Shown: positions 8,877-17,993, counted from the stretch's first letter. The stretch is 64,000 bases of DNA from Acinetobacter higginsii (GCF_000369525.1 NZ_KB850070.1:62001-126000), one strand, 5' to 3'. Numbers and translations are program-made. Notes: generated from the sequence alone by a model not told the origin.

Positions 8877-8908
8877 TCTGACAGTTCCTTTCGGTTAATA
8901 TCTGACAG
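8877..8908. repeat. Direct repeat TCTGACAG upstream of infA
   Basis: Two exact 8-mers start 24 bp apart (8877 and 8901), about 50 and 25 bp before the infA -35 element, with a third degenerate copy (TCTAACAG) just after. Spacing near two helical turns suggests a protein site. Confidence 0.3.
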
Positions 8909-8926
8909 CCTCTAACAGACTTGATC

Positions 8927-8955
8927 TTGTAAATTTTAAATAAATTGACTATAAT
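8927..8955 (+). promoter_or_regulatory. Sigma70-type promoter of infA
   Basis: TTGTAA (8927-8932), 17-bp spacer, TATAAT (8950-8955); the infA start codon follows at 8988. Confidence 0.75.
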
Positions 8956-8987
8956 TTGCGCCTTCCCAATTTGATCTCAGGTAGGCT

Positions 8988-9209
8988 ATGGCCAATAAAG
9001 AGGAACTCATTGAGTTCGAAGGCGTTGTCACCGAAACGCTTCCTAATACGATGTTCCGTGTACGTTTAGAAAACGGTCACGAAGTTATTGCTCACATTTC
9101 TGGTAAAATGCGTAAACACTATATCCGTATTTTGACAGGTGACAGTGTTAAAGTTGAAATGACACCTTATGATTTAACTAAGGGTCGTATCACTTATCGT
9201 GCGCGCTAA
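8988..9209 (+). CDS. infA: Translation initiation factor IF-1
   Basis: A 73-residue single OB-fold (S1-like) protein that binds the 30S A site during initiation. The sequence is canonical, with [14 protein letters not shown] at the start and [14 protein letters not shown] in the core. AGGTAGG precedes the ATG. A strong promoter lies 33 bp upstream of the start and a terminator follows, so this is a monocistronic unit. Confidence 0.98.
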   Translation: MANKEELIEFEGVVTETLPNTMFRVRLENGHEVIAHISGKMRKHYIRILTGDSVKVEMTPYDLTKGRITYRAR

Positions 9210-9226
9210 GTCAGATTAGTGAATGC

Positions 9227-9254
9227 AAAAAAGCCACATCATGTGGCTTTTTTT
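9227..9254 (+). terminator. Terminator of infA
   Basis: Stem around AAGCCACAT/ATGTGGCTT followed by a seven-T run. The A run on the other side could also serve the convergent LprI-family gene. Confidence 0.88.
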
Positions 9255-9271
9255 ATTGCTGATACGAAAGT

Positions 9272-9643
9272 TTATTCACTGAGCCGTGTGGTTTTACACC
9301 CCACCGTCTGGCATTCACGGATACGCTCTTGCAGCCAGTTATTGCGTTCTTGCGTTGCGTTCAATTGGCATTGCACATAAACCGTACTCTTGGAATCATC
9401 ACTACATTCTGCATCACGATGGCGAATCCACGCCAGTTGTGATTTTTTTAAAATTTTTTGTTGTGTATCGCTCAGCTGTTTGCGTAATTGCTGATAGTTT
9501 TTATTTAAATCAGCATCTGCACTGGCAAAAATTTTATTGGTACAGTAGATATCATCATAAGTATTACGGGCATTTTCGCAGTTATCCGCATAGCTCAATG
9601 TCGCCATTGCCCCACAGATCAAGCCAAATATTATTTTGCGCAT
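9272..9643 (-). CDS. LprI/DUF1311-family secreted protein (lysozyme inhibitor-like)
   Basis: A 123-residue protein with a Sec signal peptide (MRKIIFGLICGAMATLSYA) and a mature domain with six cysteines. It has the typical W-x-R-x-RDAEC block (AWIRHRDAEC) and the closing NxWLQER motif of the LprI N-terminal/DUF1311 family. Some members bind lysozyme; that role is only possible here. I chose the ATG at 9643 rather than an upstream TTG because the signal peptide then starts normally and GGA lies 7 bases before it. Likely monocistronic. Confidence 0.8.
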   Translation of the reverse strand: MRKIIFGLICGAMATLSYADNCENARNTYDDIYCTNKIFASADADLNKNYQQLRKQLSDTQQKILKKSQLAWIRHRDAECSDDSKSTVYVQCQLNATQERNNWLQERIRECQTVGCKTTRLSE

Positions 9644-9818
9644 GAAGTTGTCCAAATCGCTTAATTATCATCATTATCTAAGCATATTTTGCTGGGCTTG
9701 AACATTGTCCAAAAGTAGACAAGATTGTATCTTTTTAGCAATTCACATAAATGCTCTCGACACTCCTGCACTTTTGCCATTGAATAAGAAAAGATCAAAA
9801 AGATAAAGGATGATCATA

Positions 9819-10217
9819 ATGAAAAATTATAAGTACCTGTTGTTCTGTACGCTTCTCGGTTTACAAGCTTGTGCGACATCAAACCAGCCAAATATTAGTC
9901 TACCCGACTATCTAAAGCCGTTTATTGGGCAATCTGCGCAGACCATCCAGCAACAGCTCGACTTAAAACCCTTAGGTTTCCAAACACTGGCCCAACCGGT
10001 TAAGCAAAATAATCAACTGATTTATACCGTGATTCGTCCCGTCCGTATCCCGATTCCGATTGCACAATCAACCGAACTTGGCGCTCAGAATATTCCGATT
10101 CAAACTGCTGGCAATGCAGGCAGTGCTTATGATCTGAACTTAAAATGCCATATTATTTTTGAGCTGGATCAACAACAAATTGCACAATCAATTCGTTATG
10201 AGGGTAAGGCCTGCTGA
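9819..10217 (+). CDS. Small lipoprotein, function unknown
   Basis: A 132-residue predicted lipoprotein with lipobox LQAC near residue 19. The mature part has no domain I can name; it contains ISLPDYLKPFIGQSAQTIQQ near the start and a C-terminal cysteine. The second ATG (9819) is preferred over 9810 because AAAGGA at 9805-9810 is then 8 bases away. It stands alone and converges on leuB, with a shared terminator. Confidence 0.75.
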   Translation: MKNYKYLLFCTLLGLQACATSNQPNISLPDYLKPFIGQSAQTIQQQLDLKPLGFQTLAQPVKQNNQLIYTVIRPVRIPIPIAQSTELGAQNIPIQTAGNAGSAYDLNLKCHIIFELDQQQIAQSIRYEGKAC

Positions 10218-10227
10218 TTTATCAAAT

Positions 10228-10257
10228 AAAAAACGCAGCTCATGCTGCGTTTTTTTA
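10228..10257. terminator. Bidirectional terminator between the lipoprotein gene and leuB
   Basis: Stem AAAAAACGCAGC / GCTGCGTTTTTT with a TCAT loop. Confidence 0.88.
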
Positions 10258-10270
10258 TAGCCTGCAAGGC

Positions 10271-11350
10271 TTAGTTTAATGCTGTAACTACAGCCTCACC
10301 CATCGCATCAGTACCGACCTTGTTCATACCTTCCGACATAATATCGGCAGTACGTAAACCTTGGTCTAACACCTGACCGACCGCATCTTCAATTGCTTTC
10401 GCTGCTGCTTCTTCACGGAAGGTATAGCGCAACATCATTGCTACTGAAAGCACTGTTGCCAATGGATTGGCAATATTCTGACCTGCAATATCTGGCGCAG
10501 AACCATGACATGGTTCATACATACCTTTGCCATTTTCATCTAATGAAGCAGATGGCAACATACCAATTGAACCCGTCAACATCGCGGCTTCGTCAGACAA
10601 GATATCACCGAACAAATTACCTGTGACAATCACGTCAAATTGCTTAGGTGCGCGTACCAACTGCATTGCTGCGTTATCTACATACATATGCGACAACTGA
10701 ATATTTGAATACTGTGCTTGCTGCAAGTCAGTGACGGTTTGTTTCCACAATTCCGTTACTTCAAGTACATTGGCTTTATCCACCGAACAGACCTTGCCAC
10801 CACGTAATCCAGCCAACTCAAAAGCAACTTTGGCGATGCGTTTGATTTCACTTTCTGAATAGACGTCAGTGTTATAACCCTGCTTTTCACCATTTTCGAG
10901 TTCACGAATACCACGTGGCTGACCAAAATAGATCCCACCCGTTAACTCACGAACAATGAGAATATCAAGACCGGCAACGATTTCAGGTTTTAAGCTAGAT
11001 GCATCTGCCAATTGTGGATACAAAATCGCAGGACGTAAGTTGGCGAATAAATTGAGTTCACTTCGAATTTTTAACAAGCCACGTTCAGGGCGAATTGAAC
11101 GCTCAATGCTATCCCACTTCGGACCACCCACTGCACCTAATAAAATTGCATCGGCTTTTTTCGCCTGTTCACTGGTCACTGTTGGGTACGGTTCGCCGTG
11201 TGCATCAATTGCAGAACCACCGAGCAAACCATGTTCCCATGTCAAACCTAAATTAAATTTATCATTGACCTTGGTTAAAACCTTTTCAGCAGCTGCTACG
11301 ATTTCAGGACCAATGCCATCACCCGCTAAAATTAAAATATGCTTCGACAT
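10271..11350 (-). CDS. leuB: 3-isopropylmalate dehydrogenase
   Basis: Oxidative decarboxylation of (2R,3S)-3-isopropylmalate to 2-oxoisocaproate with NAD, the third leucine-specific step. The 359-residue protein shows GDGIGPEI at the start, the [10 protein letters not shown] substrate loop, and the Mg-binding [14 protein letters not shown] plus [10 protein letters not shown] motifs. It is separated from leuD and leuC by a lipoprotein gene on the same strand, and may be read from the promoter region at 11995-12040. A weak GGAAAA site precedes the ATG. Confidence 0.96.
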   Translation of the reverse strand: MSKHILILAGDGIGPEIVAAAEKVLTKVNDKFNLGLTWEHGLLGGSAIDAHGEPYPTVTSEQAKKADAILLGAVGGPKWDSIERSIRPERGLLKIRSELNLFANLRPAILYPQLADASSLKPEIVAGLDILIVRELTGGIYFGQPRGIRELENGEKQGYNTDVYSESEIKRIAKVAFELAGLRGGKVCSVDKANVLEVTELWKQTVTDLQQAQYSNIQLSHMYVDNAAMQLVRAPKQFDVIVTGNLFGDILSDEAAMLTGSIGMLPSASLDENGKGMYEPCHGSAPDIAGQNIANPLATVLSVAMMLRYTFREEAAAKAIEDAVGQVLDQGLRTADIMSEGMNKVGTDAMGEAVVTALN

Positions 11351-11396
11351 TTATTTTTCCAATTTTCCTATGTGCAGCGATAACACTGCGAGCCTA

Positions 11397-11972
11397 TTAA
11401 ACCTTTTTCTCAACAAACTCACCAAGACCTGTACTGACGTCAAATGGACGACAGAAACGGCGAATGGTGTGTTGCTCTTGCTGTAAATCTACACACAATG
11501 GATCAGGTACAGAAACATTAAGTAAACTGCCTGAACGACGTGTTCGGTCTCGGTACATTTTAAAGGTATAGCGCACATGCGGTTTAAATGCATGAATCAC
11601 ATGGAAAGTTTCAGAACGATCAGGAGAAATCGGATAGAAACGAATGACGACTTCATATTGCTTGGCTGGTACGCTTAAATAGACCTGCTGTTTGCGGCTA
11701 AATACTGAACCATGTAAGCGTACAATGCCGCGTTCCATCGCCTGTTGGCTAATCCGATGAGTTTTTGCATCAATGACCGCAATGTCACCAATTCGCTCAA
11801 ACTCACAATTCTCAACACCTGAACAATATAAAGTTGTGTTGTCCGCCTTAGTTTCCAATGTGTTCTGTGCAATACGAACCTGATCCACCACATTGGGTGC
11901 ATTTTGACACGCAGTCAAAGTCATCGTAGCGCCTAGACACAGTAAAATACTGCGAGCGAGTCTTCTTTTCAT
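11397..11972 (-). CDS. Lipoprotein of unknown function inside the leucine block
   Basis: A 191-residue protein with a lipoprotein signal and lipobox LTAC (cysteine at residue 22). The mature domain contains two further cysteines early (LYCSGVENCEF) and one late pair, and a basic segment FKMYRDRTRRSG. No named family comes to mind. It lies between leuD (136 bp upstream) and leuB (46 bp downstream), so it probably shares the leuB transcript even though it has no obvious link to leucine synthesis. Confidence 0.72.
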   Translation of the reverse strand: MKRRLARSILLCLGATMTLTACQNAPNVVDQVRIAQNTLETKADNTTLYCSGVENCEFERIGDIAVIDAKTHRISQQAMERGIVRLHGSVFSRKQQVYLSVPAKQYEVVIRFYPISPDRSETFHVIHAFKPHVRYTFKMYRDRTRRSGSLLNVSVPDPLCVDLQQEQHTIRRFCRPFDVSTGLGEFVEKKV

Positions 11973-11994
11973 TATTCAAGCCCAGTCCTCATGT

Positions 11995-12040
11995 CTTGTT
12001 AACATGTAAGCAAAATATTATCCGCTAGCATGTTAACAAG
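11995..12040. promoter_or_regulatory. Paired TGTTAACA operator / 12-bp inverted repeat upstream of lipoprotein-leuB
   Basis: CTTGTTAACATG (11995-12006) and CATGTTAACAAG (12029-12040) form an exact inverted repeat 22 bp apart. Each arm also contains the 8-bp palindrome TGTTAACA, and the centres are 34 bp apart. A minus-strand TTGTTA-16-TATTTT promoter candidate lies between and across the arms. This looks like a two-site operator, or a hairpin in the leader. Confidence 0.45.
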
Positions 12041-12108
12041 AGTTCAATCTCTGCGCTATGCCTATGTTAAAAATGTCTAAAACCCAATCTGGTTTCTTGC
12101 ACCCAAAC

Positions 12109-12759
12109 TTATGCTTGGATGTCTTGAAACACCCAAGGACGTGCTTGTTTCGCCTTAGCTTCAAAAGCGCGAATATCATCTGCCACTTGTAAAGTTAAGC
12201 CAATATCATCCAAACCATTTAATAAGCAATGTTTACGGAATGGGTCAATTTCAAATTTAAATGCTTCACCTGCAGGCGTACGTACTTCCTGAGCTTCTAA
12301 ATCAATCGTAAGTTGATAACCCTCATTCTCCGCACATTCCTTGAATAACTGATCTACCACCTGTTCAGATAAAATCACAGGTAACATGCCATTTTTGAAG
12401 CAGTTATTAAAGAAAATATCGGCAAAGCTCGGCGCAATGACAGTACGGAAGCCATATTCATTCAATGCCCATGGCGCATGCTCACGGCTTGAACCACAAC
12501 CAAAGTTAGTGCGTGCCAATAAGATAGTTGAACCTTGATAGCGCGGTTGATTTAACACGAAGTCAGGATTCTTTGGACGCTTGCTAATGTCTTGACCTAA
12601 GAAGCCTTCATCTAAATAGCGTAACTCATCAAATAAGTTATCACCGAATCCCGTACGTTTAATCGATTTCAAAAACTGTTTTGGAATGATTAAATCGGTA
12701 TCGACATTGGCACGGTCTAAAGGCCCAACAATACCTTGCTCTACAGTATATTTTTCCAT
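12109..12759 (-). CDS. leuD: 3-isopropylmalate dehydratase, small subunit
   Basis: With LeuC forms isopropylmalate isomerase, which interconverts 2- and 3-isopropylmalate. The 216-residue protein carries the small-subunit blocks [17 protein letters not shown] and [13 protein letters not shown]. An AAGGGAG ribosome site precedes the ATG, and leuC ends 12 bp upstream, so the two subunits are co-translated from one message. Confidence 0.97.
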   Translation of the reverse strand: MEKYTVEQGIVGPLDRANVDTDLIIPKQFLKSIKRTGFGDNLFDELRYLDEGFLGQDISKRPKNPDFVLNQPRYQGSTILLARTNFGCGSSREHAPWALNEYGFRTVIAPSFADIFFNNCFKNGMLPVILSEQVVDQLFKECAENEGYQLTIDLEAQEVRTPAGEAFKFEIDPFRKHCLLNGLDDIGLTLQVADDIRAFEAKAKQARPWVFQDIQA

Positions 12760-12771
12760 GATATTGCTCCC

Positions 12772-14190
12772 TTAGAATGAACGAACGTCAACAAAATGGC
12801 CTGCAATTGCAGCTGCCGCTGCCATCGCTGGGCTCACTAAATGCGTCCGCCCACCATTGCCCTGACGACCTTCAAAGTTACGATTCGAGGTTGAAGCACA
12901 ATGTTCACCGGGTTGTAACTTGTCAGCATTCATCGCCAAACACATTGAACAGCCTGGTTCACGCCATTCAAAACCTGCTGCCAAGAAAATTTGATCTAAA
13001 CCTTCTTGTTCGGCTTGCTGTTTCACCAAACCAGAACCAGGAACAATCATTGCTTGCTTAATACTTGAAGCAACTGTACGCCCCTTCACAACATCTGCAG
13101 CAGCTCGGATATCTTCAATACGTGAGTTAGTACATGAGCCAATGAAAACACGATCTAACTGAATATCGGCCAAAGCTTGACCAGCAGTTAAGCCCATATA
13201 TTGATAAGCACGAGTCCAGTCATTGCGTTGTACATCATCTTTGGCTTGTTCTAAGGTTGGTACTGCCTGTGAAACAGGAATGACCATTTCTGGAGAAGTT
13301 CCCCAAGACACTTGAGGCTCAATCTCTGCGCCATTCAATACCACTACGGCATCAAATACAGCATCTTCGTCTGAATGTAAGGTATTCCAGTATTCAACTG
13401 CTTGATCCCACTGCTCACCTTTTGGTGCATAGTTACGGTCTTTCACATAGGCAATGGTTTTGTCATCGACTGCAACCATACCAACACGAGCACCCGCTTC
13501 GATTGCCATATTACATACGGTCATACGGCCTTCGATTGACATATCACGGAACACTTGCCCGCCAAACTCAATGGCATAACCTGTACCGCCCGCAGTCCCA
13601 ATTTTACCGATAATGGCTAACACCACATCTTTAGAGGTCACGCCTTTGCCTAATACACCATCAACACGAACCAACATGTTTTTCGATTTTTTCTGTACCA
13701 AGCATTGTGTAGCCAATACATGTTCCACTTCCGACGTTCCGATACCATGTGCCAAACAGCCAAAAGCACCATGTGTTGCGGTATGCGAATCACCACAGAC
13801 CACGGTCATGCCCGGCAAAGTTAAACCTTGTTCTGGGCCAACCACATGAGCAATCCCTTGACGGATATCATTAATCCCAAACTCAACGATATTAAAGGTT
13901 TTACAGTTGTCATCTAAGGTTTGTACTTGAATTCGAGAGGTATCATCTTCAATCCCTGCAATGCCCTGTTCACGCTCTTTTTTAGAAGTTGGCACGTTAT
14001 GGTCAGGTGTTGCAACGTTAGCACTTAAACGCCAAGGTTGGCGATCGGCAAGCTGTAAGCCTTCAAACGCTTGAGGACTGGTCACTTCATGTAATAAATG
14101 GCGATCAATATAAATTAAGCTCGAACCATCATCGCGTTGTTTTACTAAATGGTCATCCCATAATTTGTCATATAAGGTCTTGCCTACCAT
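12772..14190 (-). CDS. leuC: 3-isopropylmalate dehydratase, large subunit
   Basis: A 472-residue aconitase-type [4Fe-4S] enzyme. Cluster ligands are visible in FIGSCTNSR and [11 protein letters not shown], and [14 protein letters not shown] is the catalytic block. The ATG at 14190 gives the usual N-terminus ([13 protein letters not shown]) and has GGAGGG 7 bases upstream, so I reject a nine-residue longer version. First gene of the leucine block; a TATAAT -10 candidate sits at 14246-14251 on the minus strand, about 55 bp upstream. Confidence 0.97.
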   Translation of the reverse strand: MVGKTLYDKLWDDHLVKQRDDGSSLIYIDRHLLHEVTSPQAFEGLQLADRQPWRLSANVATPDHNVPTSKKEREQGIAGIEDDTSRIQVQTLDDNCKTFNIVEFGINDIRQGIAHVVGPEQGLTLPGMTVVCGDSHTATHGAFGCLAHGIGTSEVEHVLATQCLVQKKSKNMLVRVDGVLGKGVTSKDVVLAIIGKIGTAGGTGYAIEFGGQVFRDMSIEGRMTVCNMAIEAGARVGMVAVDDKTIAYVKDRNYAPKGEQWDQAVEYWNTLHSDEDAVFDAVVVLNGAEIEPQVSWGTSPEMVIPVSQAVPTLEQAKDDVQRNDWTRAYQYMGLTAGQALADIQLDRVFIGSCTNSRIEDIRAAADVVKGRTVASSIKQAMIVPGSGLVKQQAEQEGLDQIFLAAGFEWREPGCSMCLAMNADKLQPGEHCASTSNRNFEGRQGNGGRTHLVSPAMAAAAAIAGHFVDVRSF

Positions 14191-14245
14191 GTCGTCGCCC
14201 TCCATCGTGCTTGCCATTGGTCTGGGTATTTTTCATCTTGAATTG

Positions 14246-14251
14246 ATTATA
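14246..14251 (-). promoter_or_regulatory. Candidate -10 element of leuC
   Basis: Minus-strand TATAAT preceded by GATTGC; the -35 at 17 bp is poor (GATTTA region). The leader would be short, without room for a leucine-codon attenuator. Confidence 0.4.
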
Positions 14252-14357
14252 GCAATCGCCTCACATAAATCTAATTTATCATTTTTATAAATTAACAAAC
14301 TTTTAGGAATGTATTGCCATTCTACAAGGATCAATTAAGTCCCCATATCTACGACAT

Positions 14358-14393
14358 GAAATAAAGTAGCTTGATTGATAACTACTTTATTTC
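14358..14393. terminator. 12-bp perfect hairpin downstream of the 14409 gene
   Basis: GAAATAAAGTAG (14358-14369) pairs with CTACTTTATTTC (14382-14393). There is no T run, so termination is uncertain. Confidence 0.4.
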
Positions 14394-14408
14394 AAATTTC
14401 ATTCCAAT

Positions 14409-14798
14409 TCACTGTATCTTTTTCATTTTCTCATCAATATTTAAGAACTTTTCCAACATGAAAAAGCAAATAGTAATAGCTGTGATAACACCAAGAATCA
14501 GATCAAAAAGTAAAGCCGTTGTGCTATATAGCGAAATTTCAAAATAACTAAGAAAAATCATAGCAGCTAGCCAACTGAGCAAAGAAGTAATTTGAGTAAT
14601 CAATAATATTAAAGTAGCTTGATAAGTTTTTAGCCCTTTAATAATACCTAAGGTACTAATAAATAAAGTAACTAAAATACTTGAAAATTGTGCAAAAAAT
14701 ATATCCAATATAATATTAAAGTTATGGCTGTATGCAACTACTAGAACAATGAGCAATAACAGTAAATAATTCAATAAGCCCAACCCAATGATTTTCAT
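14409..14798 (-). CDS. Four-helix membrane protein, unknown
   Basis: A 129-residue, very hydrophobic protein with four predicted transmembrane helices (about residues 4-24, 32-52, 60-82 and 92-116) and a lysine-rich C-terminus. No recognised family. It follows the lipoprotein gene at 14828 by 29 bp on the same strand, so the two are probably one unit. Both sit in an AT-rich stretch unlike the flanking core genes. Confidence 0.6.
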   Translation of the reverse strand: MKIIGLGLLNYLLLLLIVLVVAYSHNFNIILDIFFAQFSSILVTLFISTLGIIKGLKTYQATLILLITQITSLLSWLAAMIFLSYFEISLYSTTALLFDLILGVITAITICFFMLEKFLNIDEKMKKIQ

Positions 14799-14827
14799 TT
14801 ACGTTCACCTTTATATTTTTTCTTTAA

Positions 14828-15475
14828 TTAAAAATTTCTTGCTTCTGTAGTTTCTTGATTTGATTTCTGCTGCTGTAAGACGTCATTCCGCTGTTTGAGA
14901 AACAGTTCCGTCATGTACTCAACATCAACTTTAAAACCACCCATATGCGGTGAACTGACCACAACAATTTCTTGATTAGGTGTTTTAAATGTCGTACTTC
15001 TACTTCCTACGAATGGTTTTTTTTCATCAATTATGACATAGCCATTTTGTTGAATATAATTCACAACTTTTTTATATGTTGTGTGATTCATATGGTCTAT
15101 TTCTTTTAGTCCCATCCATACATAGACAAGTTTTTGTTTTTGATCAAAACCAAATTGTGTTCCAAACAATCCTTCAATATCAAAACCAGAACCATCATTC
15201 GCAAGAATTCCACCACCAGCATAAGATTCGTTGCCAACTGAGTAATTCATCAACCGATTTTTAACAGAATCAAACGTTGAATCTCTTAACTTAAATCCAA
15301 GCACTGGAGTGCCAGTTAATGTCGAATCATCTTCTGGTGCAAGCTTTTCTTTTTTATCAATGATACTTTTCTTTGTGGTATCTAATGATGCTTGATCTGG
15401 CTTCTCTGACATTTCTTTAGTACAGGCAAATAACACAGTGCTAAGGCATAACACCGTTAAAAATTTTGTAGACAT
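14828..15475 (-). CDS. Lipoprotein of unknown function
   Basis: A 215-residue protein with lipobox LFAC (cysteine at residue 18), a charged Lys/Asp/Glu linker, and a globular domain from about residue 55 (TPVLGFKLRDSTFDSVKNRL). The end is Q/N-rich. I do not recognise the family. It is first in a probable two-gene unit with the membrane protein at 14409 and is preceded by ~500 bp of AT-rich non-coding DNA. Confidence 0.65.
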   Translation of the reverse strand: MSTKFLTVLCLSTVLFACTKEMSEKPDQASLDTTKKSIIDKKEKLAPEDDSTLTGTPVLGFKLRDSTFDSVKNRLMNYSVGNESYAGGGILANDGSGFDIEGLFGTQFGFDQKQKLVYVWMGLKEIDHMNHTTYKKVVNYIQQNGYVIIDEKKPFVGSRSTTFKTPNQEIVVVSSPHMGGFKVDVEYMTELFLKQRNDVLQQQKSNQETTEARNF

Positions 15476-15941
15476 ATCAAATATTAACTCTATGTATATT
15501 TAATTTTGAAACAGATTACAGAACCCTACTTCTTCTATTTCATCGAATTTTAATTTCATTTTAAGTAGTTAAGTCACAATCTTATTTACAATACGTCAAG
15601 CGATCTCACCCTACTTTTTTTCTAATTACCTCTTCACTCTGGTATATAAAACCCCTTTACAAGTTTTTTTAAATAAATTTTAAAAATCATATACTTAACC
15701 TAAAAATGAGAGTCAAATTTTCTAAAAAACTCAATCATAATTAAAAAAATCAAATCCATTTTTTATAAGTTTCTTTATAATGAAATTAATATAAAGAATA
15801 TTTAATACAATAACAATTAAGAAATATTAAACAATTATGAAAATTAAGCAATAGCCAATGTATAGATGGAAATTCTGCCTCAAATCTCTTCTCCAAAGCT
15901 GGTCATTTACAAATCCAATCGTCCTGAATTGAAATTTCCTT
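15476..15941. other. AT-rich intergenic stretch without a recognisable gene
   Basis: About 470 bp with long A/T runs and no open frame of note. It could hold the promoter of the 14828 lipoprotein gene, but no element is convincing. The base composition suggests acquired DNA or a nucleoid-protein-silenced region. Confidence 0.5.
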
Positions 15942-15974
15942 TTTACATTTTAAATGATAATGATTATTATTTAA
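15942..15974 (+). promoter_or_regulatory. Promoter with overlapping Fur-like box for the DUF2061 gene
   Basis: TTTACA (15942-15947), 17 bp, TATTAT (15965-15970). Bases 15956-15974 match the Fur consensus GATAATGATAATCATTATC at 14 of 19 positions, including GATAATGAT intact. The box covers the -10, as expected for repression by iron-loaded Fur. Confidence 0.6.
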
Positions 15975-16003
15975 CTAAATAGAGATTTTGTAGGGTGAAA
16001 CAG

Positions 16004-16210
16004 ATGTCAAATATTCAACAATTTGTCATGAACAATAGTCGGACTTTGAAAAAAACCTTGAGTTATTACATCATGCATATTAGTGTTGCGATGATCGTTG
16101 CTTACCTTATTACAGGCAATTGGCTCATGGCAGCTACCTTAAGTTTAATTGAACCAACGGTACAAGCCTTTGCTTTTTTCTTTCATGAAAAAGTATGGAA
16201 TTATTTCTAA
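16004..16210 (+). CDS. DUF2061 small membrane protein
   Basis: A 68-residue protein of the DUF2061 family: KTLSYYIMHI, a hydrophobic helix, ITGNWLMAATLSLIEP and the C-terminal FFHEKVWNYF signature. Two membrane segments are expected. I chose the ATG at 16004, with TAGGG 8-9 bases before it, over an in-frame GTG at 15995. A Fur-like box covers its promoter, suggesting expression under iron limitation. Function of the family is unknown. Confidence 0.82.
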   Translation: MSNIQQFVMNNSRTLKKTLSYYIMHISVAMIVAYLITGNWLMAATLSLIEPTVQAFAFFFHEKVWNYF

Positions 16211-16263
16211 TTCAAAAATACTGCTTATAAAACTAATTTTAAAATCTCCTTGGACAAGCTTGT

Positions 16264-17127
16264 ATGAACCTCGCTGCTTTTGAAGCATTTGTAAAAGTGA
16301 TGGAAACTGGTTCAATTTCCATCGCAGCAGAACAATTATTTATTACCCAACCCGCAGTCACCAAACGGATTCATAGCTTAGAAGACTATTTTGGGGTCAA
16401 ACTATTTGAATCTGCGGGTCGGGGCATTCAGCCCACCCATGCAGCACATTCTCTATTGCCTAAAGTTCGTACTTGGCTAAATGAATTAGGGGAAATTCAC
16501 CATACCTTAAGTCATGAACAAGCTCAGGTCCAAGGTCGTTTAAAAATAGGGACCAGTCATCATATTGGCTTACACCATTTAGCGGAACCCCTTAAAAACT
16601 TTGTACAGCACTATCCTCAAGTTACCTTGGATGTGCATTTTGTCGACTCAGAACAAGCCCATGAACAAGTTTTGGCAGGTGAATTGGAACTGGCATTTTT
16701 AACCTTACCACCGGTTGGGGATGATCGTCTCAATTACGTGACCATTTGGAATGACCCTTTAGTCTTCGTGGCTGCTCCCTTCCACCCCTTGGCTCAACAG
16801 ACACAGCTTAAATTGGAAGACTTGATTGCCTATCCAAGCCTATTACCAGCAGCACAAACTTATACCAGCCAAATTACCCTTTCAGAGTTTGAGAAAAATA
16901 ACTTAAAACCAAAAATCACCATGAGCAATAATCCACTTGAGTCAATCAGAATGCTGGTGTCAATTGGTTTAGGTTGGTCTGTGTTACCCAAAACCTTGGT
17001 CAATCAAGATTTAAAACAACTTGATTTAAAACTAGATATGCAGCGTCAACTGGGTATGGTTTGGCATCCCGCACGGATCCAATCCAAAGCGGCTGAAGAA
17101 CTGATTCGAATGATGCATGTAGGCTAG
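16264..17127 (+). CDS. LysR-family transcriptional regulator
   Basis: A 287-residue regulator with the N-terminal winged HTH (residues ~1-60; GSISIAAEQLFITQPAVTKR is the recognition region) and a periplasmic-binding-protein-like effector domain from ~88 on. It starts 53 bp after the DUF2061 gene on the same strand. No catabolic gene lies beside it, so the effector is unknown. Confidence 0.9.
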   Translation: MNLAAFEAFVKVMETGSISIAAEQLFITQPAVTKRIHSLEDYFGVKLFESAGRGIQPTHAAHSLLPKVRTWLNELGEIHHTLSHEQAQVQGRLKIGTSHHIGLHHLAEPLKNFVQHYPQVTLDVHFVDSEQAHEQVLAGELELAFLTLPPVGDDRLNYVTIWNDPLVFVAAPFHPLAQQTQLKLEDLIAYPSLLPAAQTYTSQITLSEFEKNNLKPKITMSNNPLESIRMLVSIGLGWSVLPKTLVNQDLKQLDLKLDMQRQLGMVWHPARIQSKAAEELIRMMHVG

Positions 17128-17136
17128 TGGCATCTG

Positions 17137-17922
17137 CTAATCTCCACCGCCCCCACCACAGCTGCTGCAACTACTACAGCTATTGCTACTACTTCCACAA
17201 CTCGAAGAGGATGACGACGACTGAGCTTGCAAATATTGTGCATAATCCTTGGTCATCAATTCTAAATTAAAATACTGCCCATCCTGCCAGTTTAAGGCCT
17301 GATCAATGGCAAATAGTCTCGGTAACAACGGGGCATTTCTTGGCTGGAAAGCATGCAACGTGCAATTCATTCGCCATGCTTCAAACAATTGTTTGGTTTG
17401 CTGTTGAGACGTAGTCGTTGCATCATAGGGGCTATGATGTAACTGCCGACCGAGTATCTGTTCACATAAGTCTTGATACTGCTTTGGGAACTCCAACATC
17501 ACATGCCATAACGAATCAACTGCATGCGAGGGCATGGCATAGGCCTGTTTTTGCATGACATGCAATGCCAAATAATCCTTAAATCCAGCTTCGATCAATT
17601 GCCGTTGTTTTAGCCCCAGTTCTGGATAATAGAATCTGAATTTATGCCAAAAAATCGGATCGAATTTAAATTGCTCAATCGTTTGTAATTTTTTCGATCT
17701 GGAACGTGCAATCAAGGTCAGATTCAGCACGATCAACGTCCAAAGTAAAGGTAAGATCACCCAAGCAGTAAAAAGCTGTTGCTGCCAACTGTACATCAAG
17801 ATCAAGACGAACAGCGGGAGAGCGATCCATCGCATTTTAATCCTGAGTTGTTGTCGTTTTAATTGCAGTAATGCATCGATTGAAATAGAAGTCTGTGCTT
17901 CCTGATTTATTTTTATTTTCAT
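17137..17922 (-). CDS. Membrane protein with a Ser/Cys/Gly-rich tail (glycine-rich-domain-like)
   Basis: A 261-residue protein with two membrane helices (residues ~31-48 and 50-72) and a cytosolic helical domain (~85-230). That domain includes MPSHAVDSLWHVMLEF, reminiscent of the D-x-x-W-H motif of GRDP-type glycine-rich-domain proteins. The last ~26 residues consist almost only of serine, cysteine and glycine, with five cysteines and a run of five glycines before a terminal Asp. The tail could bind metal or mediate membrane-surface assembly; that is a guess. Confidence 0.7.
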   Translation of the reverse strand: MKIKINQEAQTSISIDALLQLKRQQLRIKMRWIALPLFVLILMYSWQQQLFTAWVILPLLWTLIVLNLTLIARSRSKKLQTIEQFKFDPIFWHKFRFYYPELGLKQRQLIEAGFKDYLALHVMQKQAYAMPSHAVDSLWHVMLEFPKQYQDLCEQILGRQLHHSPYDATTTSQQQTKQLFEAWRMNCTLHAFQPRNAPLLPRLFAIDQALNWQDGQYFNLELMTKDYAQYLQAQSSSSSSSCGSSSNSCSSCSSCGGGGGD

Positions 17923-17960
17923 ACAGTGATCTTAAAAATAAATGATGACATTAATATGAC

Positions 17961-17985
17961 AAAAAACCTCCCAGTAGGGAGGTTT
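17961..17985 (-). terminator. Terminator of the Spo0M-like gene
   Basis: AACCTCCC / GGGAGGTT stem followed, on the minus strand, by six T residues. Confidence 0.82.
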
Positions 17986-17993
17986 AATCAAGA

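Noticed and set aside
12777..13061. 94-codon open frame opposite leuC
   Set aside because: Antisense shadow of conserved LeuC coding sequence.
14191..14300. Leucine-codon attenuator before leuC
   Set aside because: The likely start site leaves too short a leader and no run of leucine codons is seen.
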